DNA of 24,970 nucleotides from a virus. The stretch covers positions 1 to 24,970 of IMG/VR virus record IMGVR_UViG_3300046010_000402; one strand, written 5' to 3'. Below are positions 15,923 through 22,533 of this stretch, piece after piece; the stretch's first letter is position 1, and every line of letters starts with the position of its first letter. The position numbers and the translations under genes are program-made. Under the pieces are notes generated by a model that did not search any database, had not been told where the DNA came from, and was given only the letters and a program-made list of their open reading frames with translations.

Positions 15923-16390
15923 TTAGGTAAGGGTGAAGACGCCAGTAGCAGCCGGGAGAACGGTAAGAGTGTTGGGCGACGAAACGGTGAACTGTGCGCT
16001 CGATAGCTGGCAGAAGCAAACCAACTTACGGGCAGACGCCACACCAGCCGATGCTCCATACGTAATCACAGCGTACTTAATGTTGTTCAACGAAGAACCA
16101 GAGGCCGTAAAGGTCAGGCCAATAGTCGAGTACGTGAACTTCATTTGCTTGGCTGATGCCCCCGTTGTCCACTGGCCGGTAGCCGGAACAAGAGCTTTAC
16201 CACCACTCACGTATCCGCCGGTCGCAGAGATCTGGTTGGTCAACGAACCAAACGTGCTGAGAGTAAACGTTGAAGTGTTACTAGCACTCGTAAAGAGAGC
16301 CATCTTGAAGTTACCAGCGCCGAGTTCAATCGTCCCGTTGCCGATGTAGCGTTTGGCAGTGTTATACAGTTGCCATGCGGTTGCAGCCAT
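15923..16390 (-). CDS. Phage virion structural protein, beta-rich
   Basis: A 155-residue protein starting ATAWQLYNTAKRYIGNGTI, then FKMALFTSASNT, GGYVSGGKALVPATGQWT and a C-terminal strand-rich part with NIKYAVITYG and KLVCFCQLS. The order 'KMALF ... GGYV-GG--L ... W ... IKYAVIYG' is one I know from a common small structural protein of uncultured phages. It shares its general plan with the 138-residue protein at 17258-17674 (IKIALYT, GYTAGGVTV, RGALIYNSS, AVLNFG), so the two may be distant paralogues. GGAG lies eight bases before the start. A decoration or tail-surface role is likely but unproven. Confidence 0.87.
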   Translation of the reverse strand: MAATAWQLYNTAKRYIGNGTIELGAGNFKMALFTSASNTSTFTLSTFGSLTNQISATGGYVSGGKALVPATGQWTTGASAKQMKFTYSTIGLTFTASGSSLNNIKYAVITYGASAGVASARKLVCFCQLSSAQFTVSSPNTLTVLPAATGVFTLT

Positions 16391-16391
16391 T

Positions 16392-17258
16392 TTAAATCTC
16401 CTCTAAGTCTGCGCGAGAAGCGCCAGTTTCCAAAATTTGACGGAGTAATCCGCCGTAGATTTCCAACTCCATTACATCACCCATACAGGCAATCAAGTCA
16501 ATAAACTCTTTGGCCTGCGAAACCATCCACGGATTACAGTGAAAAACTTTGCCGCCGACACGCACAGGAATGACCATCTGGTCATTATTTTCTTGCTGCT
16601 CGTAAGCATGGTGCGCTTCACCTTCCAAACAGGAATCACATCCAAAGATATGAAACCGCTTGAATCCCAACATTCTAAACAAAGGTAGCGTCCGCAACAA
16701 GACGGTAGATCCGCCAGGAACGGGATACCAATTGGCGTACTCGGTCGCCAGAATGTCACTAATCTCTTCCGCGCTGGTGTGCCAGATATAGCTTCGATCC
16801 TTGGGTAACGGATCAAAAACCGACGGGTCACATTGCGATGCAATAAAGTATTTGCAGTCCGGGATGATGTTCTCTACAAACCGTGCGTTAAACGGCCTGG
16901 CGTCTACCATGACCATCGCAGAAGGCATCACCCCCGCGTCGATACAGTATTGGTAGGCGTTGTTCAAAGCGATGAGTTTCACGCCCTGGCGGCGCAAACT
17001 CTTAATCTCATGGATGTATTCACGCAGGGACGGTCCGCCCCCAACAATCATTGCCTCCACCTCATTGGTTGGATGGGGAACGATCTGCTGGAAACCCTTC
17101 CTGATGTTTATTTCAACGTTCTTTTTGAGCGTGTCTAGGTCTACGTTTAGCTTCCCGCACATCTCAAAGTCTTCTGCTGGCACCCAGGTTTCATGCTCTT
17201 TGGGCGCTATTTGAGATACCACAACGGTGGGCGGTTCGGACAGGAAAGAAGCAAACAT
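16392..17258 (-). CDS. MptE/DUF115-like protein (6-hydroxymethylpterin pyrophosphokinase-like fold)
   Basis: A 288-residue soluble protein and the only clear non-structural, enzyme-like gene among the fibre and adaptor genes. It shows the DUF115 (MAF/MptE-like) pattern: AMIVGGGPSLRE at 69-80 (Gly-rich nucleotide-type loop), LIALNNAYQYCIDAGVMPSA at 95-114, MVMVDARP at 115-122 with Asp119, FIASQCDP at 138-145, PGGSTVLLRTLPLFRMLGF at 181-199, and the FGCDSC metal-ligand-like segment at 205-210, followed by His-rich EAHHAYE. In cells the family includes the archaeal pterin kinase MptE and motility-associated proteins linked to flagellin glycosylation. The phage role is unknown; sugar or nucleotide modification of virion or host surface is a guess. 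The start overlaps the upstream stop (TAATG). Confidence 0.87.
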   Translation of the reverse strand: MFASFLSEPPTVVVSQIAPKEHETWVPAEDFEMCGKLNVDLDTLKKNVEINIRKGFQQIVPHPTNEVEAMIVGGGPSLREYIHEIKSLRRQGVKLIALNNAYQYCIDAGVMPSAMVMVDARPFNARFVENIIPDCKYFIASQCDPSVFDPLPKDRSYIWHTSAEEISDILATEYANWYPVPGGSTVLLRTLPLFRMLGFKRFHIFGCDSCLEGEAHHAYEQQENNDQMVIPVRVGGKVFHCNPWMVSQAKEFIDLIACMGDVMELEIYGGLLRQILETGASRADLEEI

Positions 17259-17674
17259 TATTGAGACCTTATCAGGGCGGTTGTAGCCGTGTTGGCAGGC
17301 ATCGTGACTGTGAATGTTCCGTTGGTCACGATCTTGTCGTTACCAAAATTTAAGACTGCTATGGACCTATTGGCCTTGCTAGAGTTGTATATCAAAGCCC
17401 CTCGGCAGGTAAATGACGCCCCGGTCCATTGAGGATTGTCAAAGCTCACATACGCGGTTGTTCCAGACGATTCCACTGTAACATTTGTTACAGTAACCCC
17501 ACCTGCGGTATAGCCTGTTCCAGTGACTTCTTGGTCCGTGGTATAGACCGTCGTGGATGCCCCTAAATCGGCGTTGGCGGTGTAGAGAGCGATCTTGATG
17601 GTATCGGTCAAAAGATCGTGTATACCCTCGTAGAGTTCCGCTTTGAACGACGTGGTCTGTGTTTGAGTGATCAT
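17258..17674 (-). CDS. Small beta-rich phage structural protein
   Basis: A 138-residue protein: FKAELYEGIHDLLTDTIKIALYTANADLG, with YTTDQEVTGTGYTAGG, a short strand pair, WTGASFTCRGALIYNSSKANR and a closing AVLNFGNDKIV, NGTFTVTMP. I recognise the 'IK-ALYT ... E--GTGYTAGG ... ARGALIYN ... VLDFG' order as a conserved virion protein of environmental phages with no assigned name. ATG and upstream TGA overlap (ATGA 17671-17674), which ties it to the adaptor-like gene. The similar protein at 15923-16390 may be a distant paralogue. Confidence 0.87.
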   Translation of the reverse strand: MITQTQTTSFKAELYEGIHDLLTDTIKIALYTANADLGASTTVYTTDQEVTGTGYTAGGVTVTNVTVESSGTTAYVSFDNPQWTGASFTCRGALIYNSSKANRSIAVLNFGNDKIVTNGTFTVTMPANTATTALIRSQ

Positions 17675-18327
17675 GTAATCGGCACTCTAATCTGGCCATT
17701 ACGGTAGGCGTCTGACCGGTTCTTGCCTTCGCTAAGCTGTTTCAGAACACTCATAGCTTCATTGTACCGTGCCGTGTAGTTGGCAATCGTCTCCGGCTCA
17801 CTCTTCATGAATGCCGCAGCCTCAAGCAAAGCACCATACAGGAGCACTGAATCAAAGTTATCCCCCAGCCAGGACGTTCCAGCCGTCACTATTGACTCGG
17901 GATAGTAGAAGTAGTGCAGCTCCATCGTGTAGTTGGCATCCGGCGTAGGCCCAAGGATGAACGTGTTTTCATCCCATAACCCATAGTACAGAGGCTTGCC
18001 TGATGTCGTTGGATACGGATACGCCTGGCGGATAAAGTTCACATCCTTGTCCAGAAGGTACTCATACTCTCCGGTGACTGGGTCGATAACGGCCAATGAG
18101 AACGTTGATAACCAGTCTAACGGGGCAGAAAGATACTGACTTCCGCCTGTTGTTACGCCAGTAGAGTTCTTCCGCAGCGCAAGAATCTGAATGGAATTGT
18201 AGATCCGCTGCTCTGCCTCTTGGACAAACGTGGCTATCTGGGATGCAGAGGTAAAACTCCCCACAGTCTCTGGGAAATCATTTTCTGCATAGCCCTTAAT
18301 TGCAGCGGTCAGTTCCGTGTAATTCAC
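17671..18327 (-). CDS. Head-tail adaptor-like (neck) protein
   Basis: A 218-residue mainly helical protein with a GTG start. It has NYTELTAAIKGYAENDFPE, then FVQEAEQRIYNSIQILALRKN at about 34-54, SAPLDWLSTFSLAVIDP, YEYLLDKDVNFIRQAYPYP, FILGPTPDANYTMELHYFYYPESI and a helical C-terminus with LLYGALLEAAAFMK and YNEAMSVLKQL. I know this arrangement from phage adaptor proteins (SU10-adaptor or T7 gp11-like), which join the portal to the tail. The GTG is supported by the GTGA overlap with the upstream stop and by the conserved NYTEL beginning; no better ATG is in frame. The role rests on memory of the family, moderately sure. Confidence 0.88.
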   Translation of the reverse strand: MNYTELTAAIKGYAENDFPETVGSFTSASQIATFVQEAEQRIYNSIQILALRKNSTGVTTGGSQYLSAPLDWLSTFSLAVIDPVTGEYEYLLDKDVNFIRQAYPYPTTSGKPLYYGLWDENTFILGPTPDANYTMELHYFYYPESIVTAGTSWLGDNFDSVLLYGALLEAAAFMKSEPETIANYTARYNEAMSVLKQLSEGKNRSDAYRNGQIRVPIT

Positions 18328-18614
18328 GCCATCGGTCCCCGAGCCATTACACCCTTAGTAGCCGCACCAGTCCCACGGATCTTGATCCCGTCGGTCTTTA
18401 CATAGTCGCGGCCTGGATCACCAAAGCTCACACGCCCAGCCGGGGTGTTGCAGGTGAAGTCTTTGGCAGCGAGTGTATTGGGATCAGGAGGACGGCTGAC
18501 AGCCTTCATAGCCTCTTTTGGGCCAATGTCCTTGCCAGTCATCGTATGGGGAGGGGCATAAAGAGCGCCGTCTCCGACCTCTTTGCCCATTACTTTATTG
18601 CTGTATTTAGCCAT
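18324..18614 (-). CDS. Small basic phage protein, unknown function
   Basis: A 96-residue protein of mixed charge, net basic, with GKEVGDGALYAPPHTMTG, VSRPPDPNTLAAKDFTCNTPAGRVSFGDPG and a C-terminal DGIKIRGTGAATKGVMARGP. The last block (RGTGAATKG---RG) recurs in my memory as the C-terminus of small proteins in environmental phages. There is no membrane segment or catalytic motif. It lies between the zinc-ribbon and adaptor-like genes, two bases after the preceding stop, and its TGA overlaps the GTG of the adaptor gene, so translation is probably coupled to neck protein synthesis. Confidence 0.83.
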   Translation of the reverse strand: MAKYSNKVMGKEVGDGALYAPPHTMTGKDIGPKEAMKAVSRPPDPNTLAAKDFTCNTPAGRVSFGDPGRDYVKTDGIKIRGTGAATKGVMARGPMA

Positions 18615-18616
18615 GA

Positions 18617-18814
18617 TTAGATCCCCGTAGCACGTACTTTACGAACCGGCGAACGCTGATTCATCACCTTGGCCATTCCACGGCCATACTTCTTCATGTC
18701 CATAGAGGTGGGGCCACCAGCCTTCATTTTTTTGGCCTTGTGCATGGTAGCTTCATGGCCCTTAACGGCCTTCATGGCTTCCCGCTTTGCAACGCCGCGC
18801 ATTTGTTTCATCAT
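18617..18814 (-). CDS. Very basic Lys/Met-rich small protein
   Basis: A 65-residue protein with about 18 Lys/Arg against 3 Asp/Glu by my count, and about 10 Met. The sequence is helical in its first half (QMRGVAKREAMKAVKGHEATMHKAKKMK) and continues GGPTSMDMKKYGRGMAKVMNQR to a basic end. The 'KAGGPTSMDMKKYGRGMA-VMNQ' block is one I recall from small proteins of uncultured phages. AGGAG is seven bases before the start. The strong charge points to nucleic-acid or acidic-protein binding inside the virion or during assembly, which is inference. Confidence 0.83.
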   Translation of the reverse strand: MMKQMRGVAKREAMKAVKGHEATMHKAKKMKAGGPTSMDMKKYGRGMAKVMNQRSPVRKVRATGI

Positions 18815-18815
18815 T

Positions 18816-19247
18816 TTAAACTCCTATTGAGATTGATACAGTTCCTACGGCTGTTGTAGCCACTAAATCGTTTGGCGTCAACCCCGCATCTTCAGCGCTG
18901 GCCCCACCTATTGGGTACCATCCCCATTGGAACACTCTACTGCCTTCTGCCGGAAAACCAAAGCCCAGCGGCGCCGTGCTATTGGTCGTAAGCTCCTGCA
19001 ATCCTGTTGTCCCTGACTGCCTATAACTGACGTCTGGGCGCGGCTCTCTAACGGCTTGTGGATCGTTGACCGGGTACATACCAAGTTGCAACTGAGGCTG
19101 ATCAGGATCCCAACAGGCCCGGCACACTTTGATCTTAAATGGCCTGGTCTTAACCGTCTGGATACGCAACTCTTTGAGCATAAACCGCTGGTCGCAGCGA
19201 TCACACTCCGCGATTGCAAACTTACCAGAGGCGAACCTGTTAGACAT
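18816..19247 (-). CDS. Zinc-ribbon phage protein with structural-type C-terminus
   Basis: A 143-residue protein. Two CxxC pairs, Cys15/Cys18 (ECDRCD) and Cys42/Cys45 (VCRACWDPDQPQL), spaced by a basic two-strand segment, make a textbook zinc ribbon. It continues LGMYPVNDPQAVREPRPD and ends with a Gly/Ser/Thr/Val-rich beta tail (RVFQWGWYPIGGASAED, TAVGTVSISIGV). I recall the 'C-RCG-R----L ... C--CWDPD-PQL-LG--PV-DPQA-R-PRPD' plan in uncultured phages. The protein sits between neck-type genes, so the ribbon may be a structural zinc site of a virion component rather than a transcription factor. It begins three bases after the upstream stop. Confidence 0.88.
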   Translation of the reverse strand: MSNRFASGKFAIAECDRCDQRFMLKELRIQTVKTRPFKIKVCRACWDPDQPQLQLGMYPVNDPQAVREPRPDVSYRQSGTTGLQELTTNSTAPLGFGFPAEGSRVFQWGWYPIGGASAEDAGLTPNDLVATTAVGTVSISIGV

Positions 19248-19250
19248 GGC

Positions 19251-20183
19251 TTACCCGTAATAAAACATGTTCCTGGGGACGATACGCAATGGTGCTGTAT
19301 CTCTGTCCTCAGCCGATGCTAGGGTCCACTGCTCTTCGTAATCCATCTTCAGCATCTGAATCCTGGTGGGGTCTATGCCTGGCAGCTTCATGCCTAAGTA
19401 GTAAGCCAAGCCAGACACCATGCACGGGATAAGACGGAAAGGAATGTCCTGTACCGTCGTTCCATTACCTGCATCCTGCATCCTACGAAGTCTCCAGTAG
19501 ACAAACGTGTACTGGTCTCCCGGGGGGTTTGGCGTTGGCCATATGTTCACGCACGGGAGGTTTTGGACCGTGATAACAGGGGTGCCGATAACGTTGTGTC
19601 CTACCGCTGTAGTGCCGTTCTGTCCACGGGCGCAGTTGATTAGCGAGTTACCGGAGATGTTCGGGTAGCTGATCGTCTCGTTGTTGATCTTGATGAATCC
19701 TGCCGCAGCCAGGCCCGTAGTCGTAGACAGGGGTATGGTCGTGTCAGTGGCCGTAATGTTCTGGGCCAGAAGAATCGTCGTAGGATTGTCGTTCCCAGAC
19801 TGCCGGTTGAACCAATATTGAATTGGCCTGCCCTGGGTTAGTTTATTGGGGATCGAGGAGTACGTTGGTTCCGCGATGTTGCTGATGTTGATGTCGATCT
19901 GGTTCAGTGTTCCAGGATTCTGCCGGATGACCGTATCGAGGATCTGGATGGTATCTACGGGGATCGGATAAATGGCCTGGCCCGTAACCAACGGGAAAGA
20001 TCCCTGCTCCATCGTCCACAGATTGATACCCCTGTTAGCCCACTCAATGGTCAACAGGTTCAAAGACCGCCTTGCCGTCCGTAAGTCATACCCTGAACGC
20101 AACTCACCACCGACGCGCTCAAACGCCTCTTCAATCAGGTTGGAGAGGTCTAGGTTAAATGCTACGGTGCCGGACGTTGGCAT
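19251..20183 (-). CDS. Tail accessory/neck structural protein with inserted beta domain
   Basis: A 310-residue protein. The helical N-terminus LIEEAFERVGGELRSGYDLRTARRSLNLLTIEWANRGINLW (16-56) is strongly reminiscent of the conserved tail-accessory proteins of podovirus-like phages (P22 gp4-like in fold, by my guess). Residues 143-203 form an inserted module (ITATDTTIPLSTTTGLAAAGFIKI, ETISYPNISG, CARGQNGTTAVGH) known from many phage proteins as an added surface beta domain. The helical core resumes at VYWRLRRMQDAG and ends PRNMFYYG. AGGA is about eight bases before the ATG. With the adaptor-like gene downstream it probably forms part of the neck. Confidence 0.89.
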   Translation of the reverse strand: MPTSGTVAFNLDLSNLIEEAFERVGGELRSGYDLRTARRSLNLLTIEWANRGINLWTMEQGSFPLVTGQAIYPIPVDTIQILDTVIRQNPGTLNQIDINISNIAEPTYSSIPNKLTQGRPIQYWFNRQSGNDNPTTILLAQNITATDTTIPLSTTTGLAAAGFIKINNETISYPNISGNSLINCARGQNGTTAVGHNVIGTPVITVQNLPCVNIWPTPNPPGDQYTFVYWRLRRMQDAGNGTTVQDIPFRLIPCMVSGLAYYLGMKLPGIDPTRIQMLKMDYEEQWTLASAEDRDTAPLRIVPRNMFYYG

Positions 20184-20184
20184 A

Positions 20185-20457
20185 TTACTTTCCTAATTTC
20201 TTCAGGGTCTGGGCTAAACGTGCTCGTTGACCTATTTTCCCAGGTTTCTTGGCAGCAGCAGCAAGTTTCCCAGCAGGGATCTTCTCACCCTTTTTGACGC
20301 CAAGAGATGAACGAAGGGAGCCAGGCTTCTTCACTGCCTCTTGAATCCACATACCAGACTTGGCCGTAACCGTTTTACCCTTGGCCTTTTTGAGCTGATC
20401 AATAGGATCTTTGCTCATCTGGTCTTCTTTGGCTGGACTAGGAGTAACCGTTTTCAT
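20185..20457 (-). CDS. Basic conserved small protein with WIQ-A-KKPG / GQRARLAQTL motif
   Basis: A 90-residue protein with about 23 Lys/Arg against 6 acidic residues by my count. The N-terminal 30 residues are variable, then come MWIQEAVKKPGSLRSSLGVKKGEKIP, KLAAAAKKPGKIGQRARLAQTLKKL. I recall this 'W-Q-A-KKPG-L---LG---G-KIP---L--A----GK-G-RARLA-TL' pattern from short proteins in several groups of dsDNA phages, without function. AAGGA precedes the first ATG by about eight bases. A second in-frame ATG at codon 14 (MSKDPIDQL) is possible, but its upstream sequence is weaker. Nucleic-acid contact or assembly help is inferred only from charge. Confidence 0.83.
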   Translation of the reverse strand: MKTVTPSPAKEDQMSKDPIDQLKKAKGKTVTAKSGMWIQEAVKKPGSLRSSLGVKKGEKIPAGKLAAAAKKPGKIGQRARLAQTLKKLGK

Positions 20458-20471
20458 GTTATCAATCCTTT

Positions 20472-21323
20472 TTAGTAACTCATGTTCCTGGAAAAAGAAA
20501 GCATTTCGTTAGTGAGATCATTGCCTGCGTTGTAGGGTTGTTCAATCACATGGTGCATTGCGTTAGGAGTTGTTTGCCCTTGCGGTGGATAAAATCCTTT
20601 TTCCTGAGATTGCCTATTTAGCGCGTTTCTAAACGCTAACGGTGAACCCCCACTAAAATTCATTGCTGAAAATTGTGCGCCTGGCCCTTGGCTCAAAAGA
20701 TTAGAGTTTGGACCCTTATACATTGACCCCATCTCTTGTTGAGGTGGCTGCATTGGCTGTGGGTACCCCATAGGTTGGGGGTAGCCGACCTGGCCTGAAA
20801 ACTGCCCACCGTACTGACCATATCTGCCCTGTATTGGAAGTCCGGCTATACCCATGTTCATTTGCTGCGCTCTAGTTGCGTATGGATTTTGGAACCCAAA
20901 TTGTTGACGCATTAACTGCTGTTGTTGCTGTAACTGTTGCTGCTGCAATTGTTGCGGGGAAGGACTTGCATAAGGGTTTTGCATTGGCTGTTGGCCAAGT
21001 CCACGAAATTGATCAAAAATTGATCCAAAAGATACTGGTTGTCGATTTCCTCTTGGAATAAAATCGTCGCCGTACCTCTGCTGCATAGCCTGGAAATCGG
21101 GCCTTCCGGTCATCGCATATTGATTTTGACCACTACCCCCTGGGTTGGTTAAGTATGTGGCTTGACCAGTCATACCTGAACCCATTTGACTGCCCATTGG
21201 AGAGGACTGGGTTGCATAAGGGTTCTGACCGCCAAATTGATTGACGTTGCTACCCATAGGTTGGGATGTCTGCCCACCAGTCGGCTGCATCGCTGATCCT
21301 ACTGTTCCTACGCCGCTACCCAT
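20472..21323 (-). CDS. Gln/Gly/Pro/Met-rich low-complexity protein
   Basis: A 283-residue protein with long Gln runs (LQQQQLQQQQQLMRQQ) and recurring patterns QNPYAT (three times with variants), GYPQPMGYPQPMQPPQQ and PMGS. The only ordered-looking pieces are FGSIFDQFRGLGQQP and the C-terminal LTNEMLSFSRNMSY. I recognise no domain. The composition resembles that of the protein at 1620-2267, 18 kb downstream. It starts on the overlapping TAATG of the previous gene and lies in the small-basic-protein cluster. Such a disordered polymer could act as a scaffold or as a partner of the positively charged neighbours, but this is a guess. Confidence 0.84.
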   Translation of the reverse strand: MGSGVGTVGSAMQPTGGQTSQPMGSNVNQFGGQNPYATQSSPMGSQMGSGMTGQATYLTNPGGSGQNQYAMTGRPDFQAMQQRYGDDFIPRGNRQPVSFGSIFDQFRGLGQQPMQNPYASPSPQQLQQQQLQQQQQLMRQQFGFQNPYATRAQQMNMGIAGLPIQGRYGQYGGQFSGQVGYPQPMGYPQPMQPPQQEMGSMYKGPNSNLLSQGPGAQFSAMNFSGGSPLAFRNALNRQSQEKGFYPPQGQTTPNAMHHVIEQPYNAGNDLTNEMLSFSRNMSY

Positions 21324-21562
21324 TATCGGAACCTCGCTGTCTTTGCTGCAATTGACTTTGGTTGTTTAACGAACTGCTTTCCACCAGCTTTACCAGCTCG
21401 CTTCGCTCTAGTCGTCGCTGCATACTCAGCTGGAGATAGTGATTTGATCGCCTTCTCTGGGAGGTAACGTTCGCCAGTAACGGAAGACGGTTTCCCACTC
21501 TTAGTTCTCCACTTCTGGGTTCCCCAGTCTTTTAAGCTCTGTTGTGGCTTCTTTAGTGGCAT
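21323..21562 (-). CDS. C-terminal half of a split DUF5872-like domain
   Basis: A 79-residue basic protein: PLKKPQQSLKDWGTQKWRTKSGKP, TGERYLPEKAIKSLSPAEYAATTRAKRAG, KQFVKQPKSIAAKTARFR. In cellular bacteria I recall one protein (I believe DUF5872) in which 'L--W---KW-T-DG-P ... T-RYLP--AW--LSP-E--AT---K--G---G-QFV-N---A---AR' directly follows the block seen in the gene at 21662-21946. Here this half is its own gene, 99 bases downstream. By count about +16 net charge. AAGGA lies nine bases before the ATG. The family label is from memory; function is unknown. Confidence 0.84.
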   Translation of the reverse strand: MPLKKPQQSLKDWGTQKWRTKSGKPSSVTGERYLPEKAIKSLSPAEYAATTRAKRAGKAGGKQFVKQPKSIAAKTARFR

Positions 21563-21665
21563 TTACTTCAATCCTTCTTCGTTCCCGGAACACTTGCGCC
21601 GCTTTTAAAACCCAGAAAAATACATTCCCGTCCTTCTTTGGGTCATACACCGGGGCCTTGATCAC
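21501..21665 (-). CDS. Candidate hidden 54-residue gene with GTG start
   Basis: An uninterrupted frame of 54 codons plus TAA, read from GTG at 21665, whose GTGA overlaps the TGA of the upstream gene exactly as at 18324-18327. The product reads VIKAPVYDPKKDGNVFFWVL, then KAAQVFRERRRIEVNATKEA, then TTELKRLGNPEVEN: a short strand-like start followed by a charged helix, not low complexity. It fills the otherwise empty 99 bases between 21563 and 21661 in a region with almost no gaps, but overlaps the next gene by 62 bases. I see no good Shine-Dalgarno, so it would depend on coupling. No homologue comes to mind; real but unproven. Confidence 0.5.
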   Translation of the reverse strand: MIKAPVYDPKKDGNVFFWVLKAAQVFRERRRIEVNATKEATTELKRLGNPEVEN

Positions 21666-21946
21666 TTATAACCGCCGCCTTTGGCTTTGTACTTCTTGGC
21701 TAAGAGTTGGGCTTTTCTGGCTGACCACTGCCCTGCTCCTGTACCCTGAGTTGCTGAACTCTTGATCTGGTTAAAGATCTTTTTGCGTAGACCAGGATTT
21801 GTATAAACGCCTGCTTCATTGACGCGAGACTTAACCTTCCCACCATCTTTGAAAGTAGTGAATTTATCGCCATCTTTCCGCCTTCCTATTTTGGCTTCTG
21901 GCATCTTTGAAGGGCGAATATCGCCCATTCCGCGAGACGGCCTCAT
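21662..21946 (-). CDS. N-terminal half of a split DUF5872-like domain
   Basis: A 94-residue basic protein (about +18 net by count). A phage-specific start MRPSRGMGDIRPSKMP leads into KVKSRVNEAGVYTNPGLRKKIF and SSATQGTGAGQWSARKAQLLAKKYKAKGGGYK. The 'YT-P-LR--I---I--G-KGG-PGQWSARKAQLLA--Y---GGGY' block is the first half of a domain that I recall as a single chain in bacteria, and also as short separate proteins in aquatic phages. It ends exactly at GGGYK, after which the cellular proteins continue with the segment encoded here by 21323-21562. The stop overlaps the GTG of the candidate small gene. Confidence 0.85.
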   Translation of the reverse strand: MRPSRGMGDIRPSKMPEAKIGRRKDGDKFTTFKDGGKVKSRVNEAGVYTNPGLRKKIFNQIKSSATQGTGAGQWSARKAQLLAKKYKAKGGGYK

Positions 21947-22186
21947 TTAGCACTTACCACCATAGCGCATCTTGGTCATGCCGCCTTTGGCCATTTTGCC
22001 CTTACCGTCGGCAGCGAAAGCAGGAACAGACTTCCCACTCTTCATAACCATGGGCATCTTTCCGCCTTCAGCCATCTTGATCATCTTGCCTTTGGTCTTG
22101 CCTTTGGTAGCAACACCGTCTTTGCTTGGAGCGGCAGTCTTAACGGAACCCATTTTAGAAGCACCCATACCAGTCATCTTTTTCAT
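21947..22186 (-). CDS. Lys/Met/Gly-rich tiny basic protein with KGKTKGK motif
   Basis: A 79-residue low-complexity protein: about 19 Lys/Arg against 3 acidic residues, and 12 Met. KM and GK pairs are scattered along it (GKMIKMAEGGKMPMVMKSGK, GKGKMAKGGMTKMRYGGKC). Residues around 22-36 read KDGVATKGKTKGKMI, a copy of the motif that ends the two genes upstream of it. A single Cys ends the chain. ATGA overlap with the upstream gene. No known fold; the tail-like composition suggests binding to DNA or to acidic virion proteins, as inference. Confidence 0.8.
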   Translation of the reverse strand: MKKMTGMGASKMGSVKTAAPSKDGVATKGKTKGKMIKMAEGGKMPMVMKSGKSVPAFAADGKGKMAKGGMTKMRYGGKC

Positions 22187-22533
22187 ACCATTTTCCCTTT
22201 CGTTTTGCCTTTAACTGCACAACCATCAGCACGTTTAGATGCTGAGACGGAACCACCAGACTTAAATTTTAGTTGCCGTTTACCCGGCACTTTTTCAATA
22301 TCTGCTGGGTTCATACCGCCACCACCAGCACTACCACGACTGCCAGAACGACCACTAGAACTACTAGATTTGTTTTCGTTGGCTATTTTTTCTATTTCCG
22401 CATTCATCTTCGGGTCTAAATATGAATTACGGAGAATACCTGCAAAATCTTTTATTGGAAGGCCAAACTTTTTTGCTTGACCCTCAATTACTTGTCGGCG
22501 CTCTGCGCTAGACTTTGAGTCTTTGTTAGCCAT
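22183..22533 (-). CDS. Basic protein ending in the ADGCAVKGKTKGK motif
   Basis: A 116-residue protein: ANKDSKSSAERRQVIEGQAKKFGLPIKDFAGILRNSYLDP, a helical segment to about residue 54, a Ser/Gly linker (SSSSSGRSGSRGSAGGGG), then MNPADIEKVPGKRQLKFKSGG and SASKRADGCAVKGKTKGKMV at the C-terminus. The ATG at 22533 overlaps the upstream stop (TGATG). A GTG one codon earlier is also possible. The last 20 residues match the end of the next gene upstream almost exactly, and the DNA there is part of a 23-base direct repeat. I recall such 'S-SKRADG-A-RGKTRGK' endings in phage proteins; their function is not known to me. Confidence 0.82.
   Translation of the reverse strand: MANKDSKSSAERRQVIEGQAKKFGLPIKDFAGILRNSYLDPKMNAEIEKIANENKSSSSSGRSGSRGSAGGGGMNPADIEKVPGKRQLKFKSGGSVSASKRADGCAVKGKTKGKMV
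22220..22242. repeat. 23-base direct repeat, copy 1 (with 22570-22592)
   Basis: These 23 bases are identical to 22570-22592, 350 bases away. Both encode the KRADGC segment near the C-terminus of consecutive genes. The two flanks diverge quickly at DNA level, although the protein motif continues. Confidence 0.85.

Noticed and set aside
15933-16349. 138-codon plus-strand frame opposite a structural gene
   Set aside because: The minus-strand frame has a good Shine-Dalgarno and a recognisable phage pattern; the plus frame has neither.
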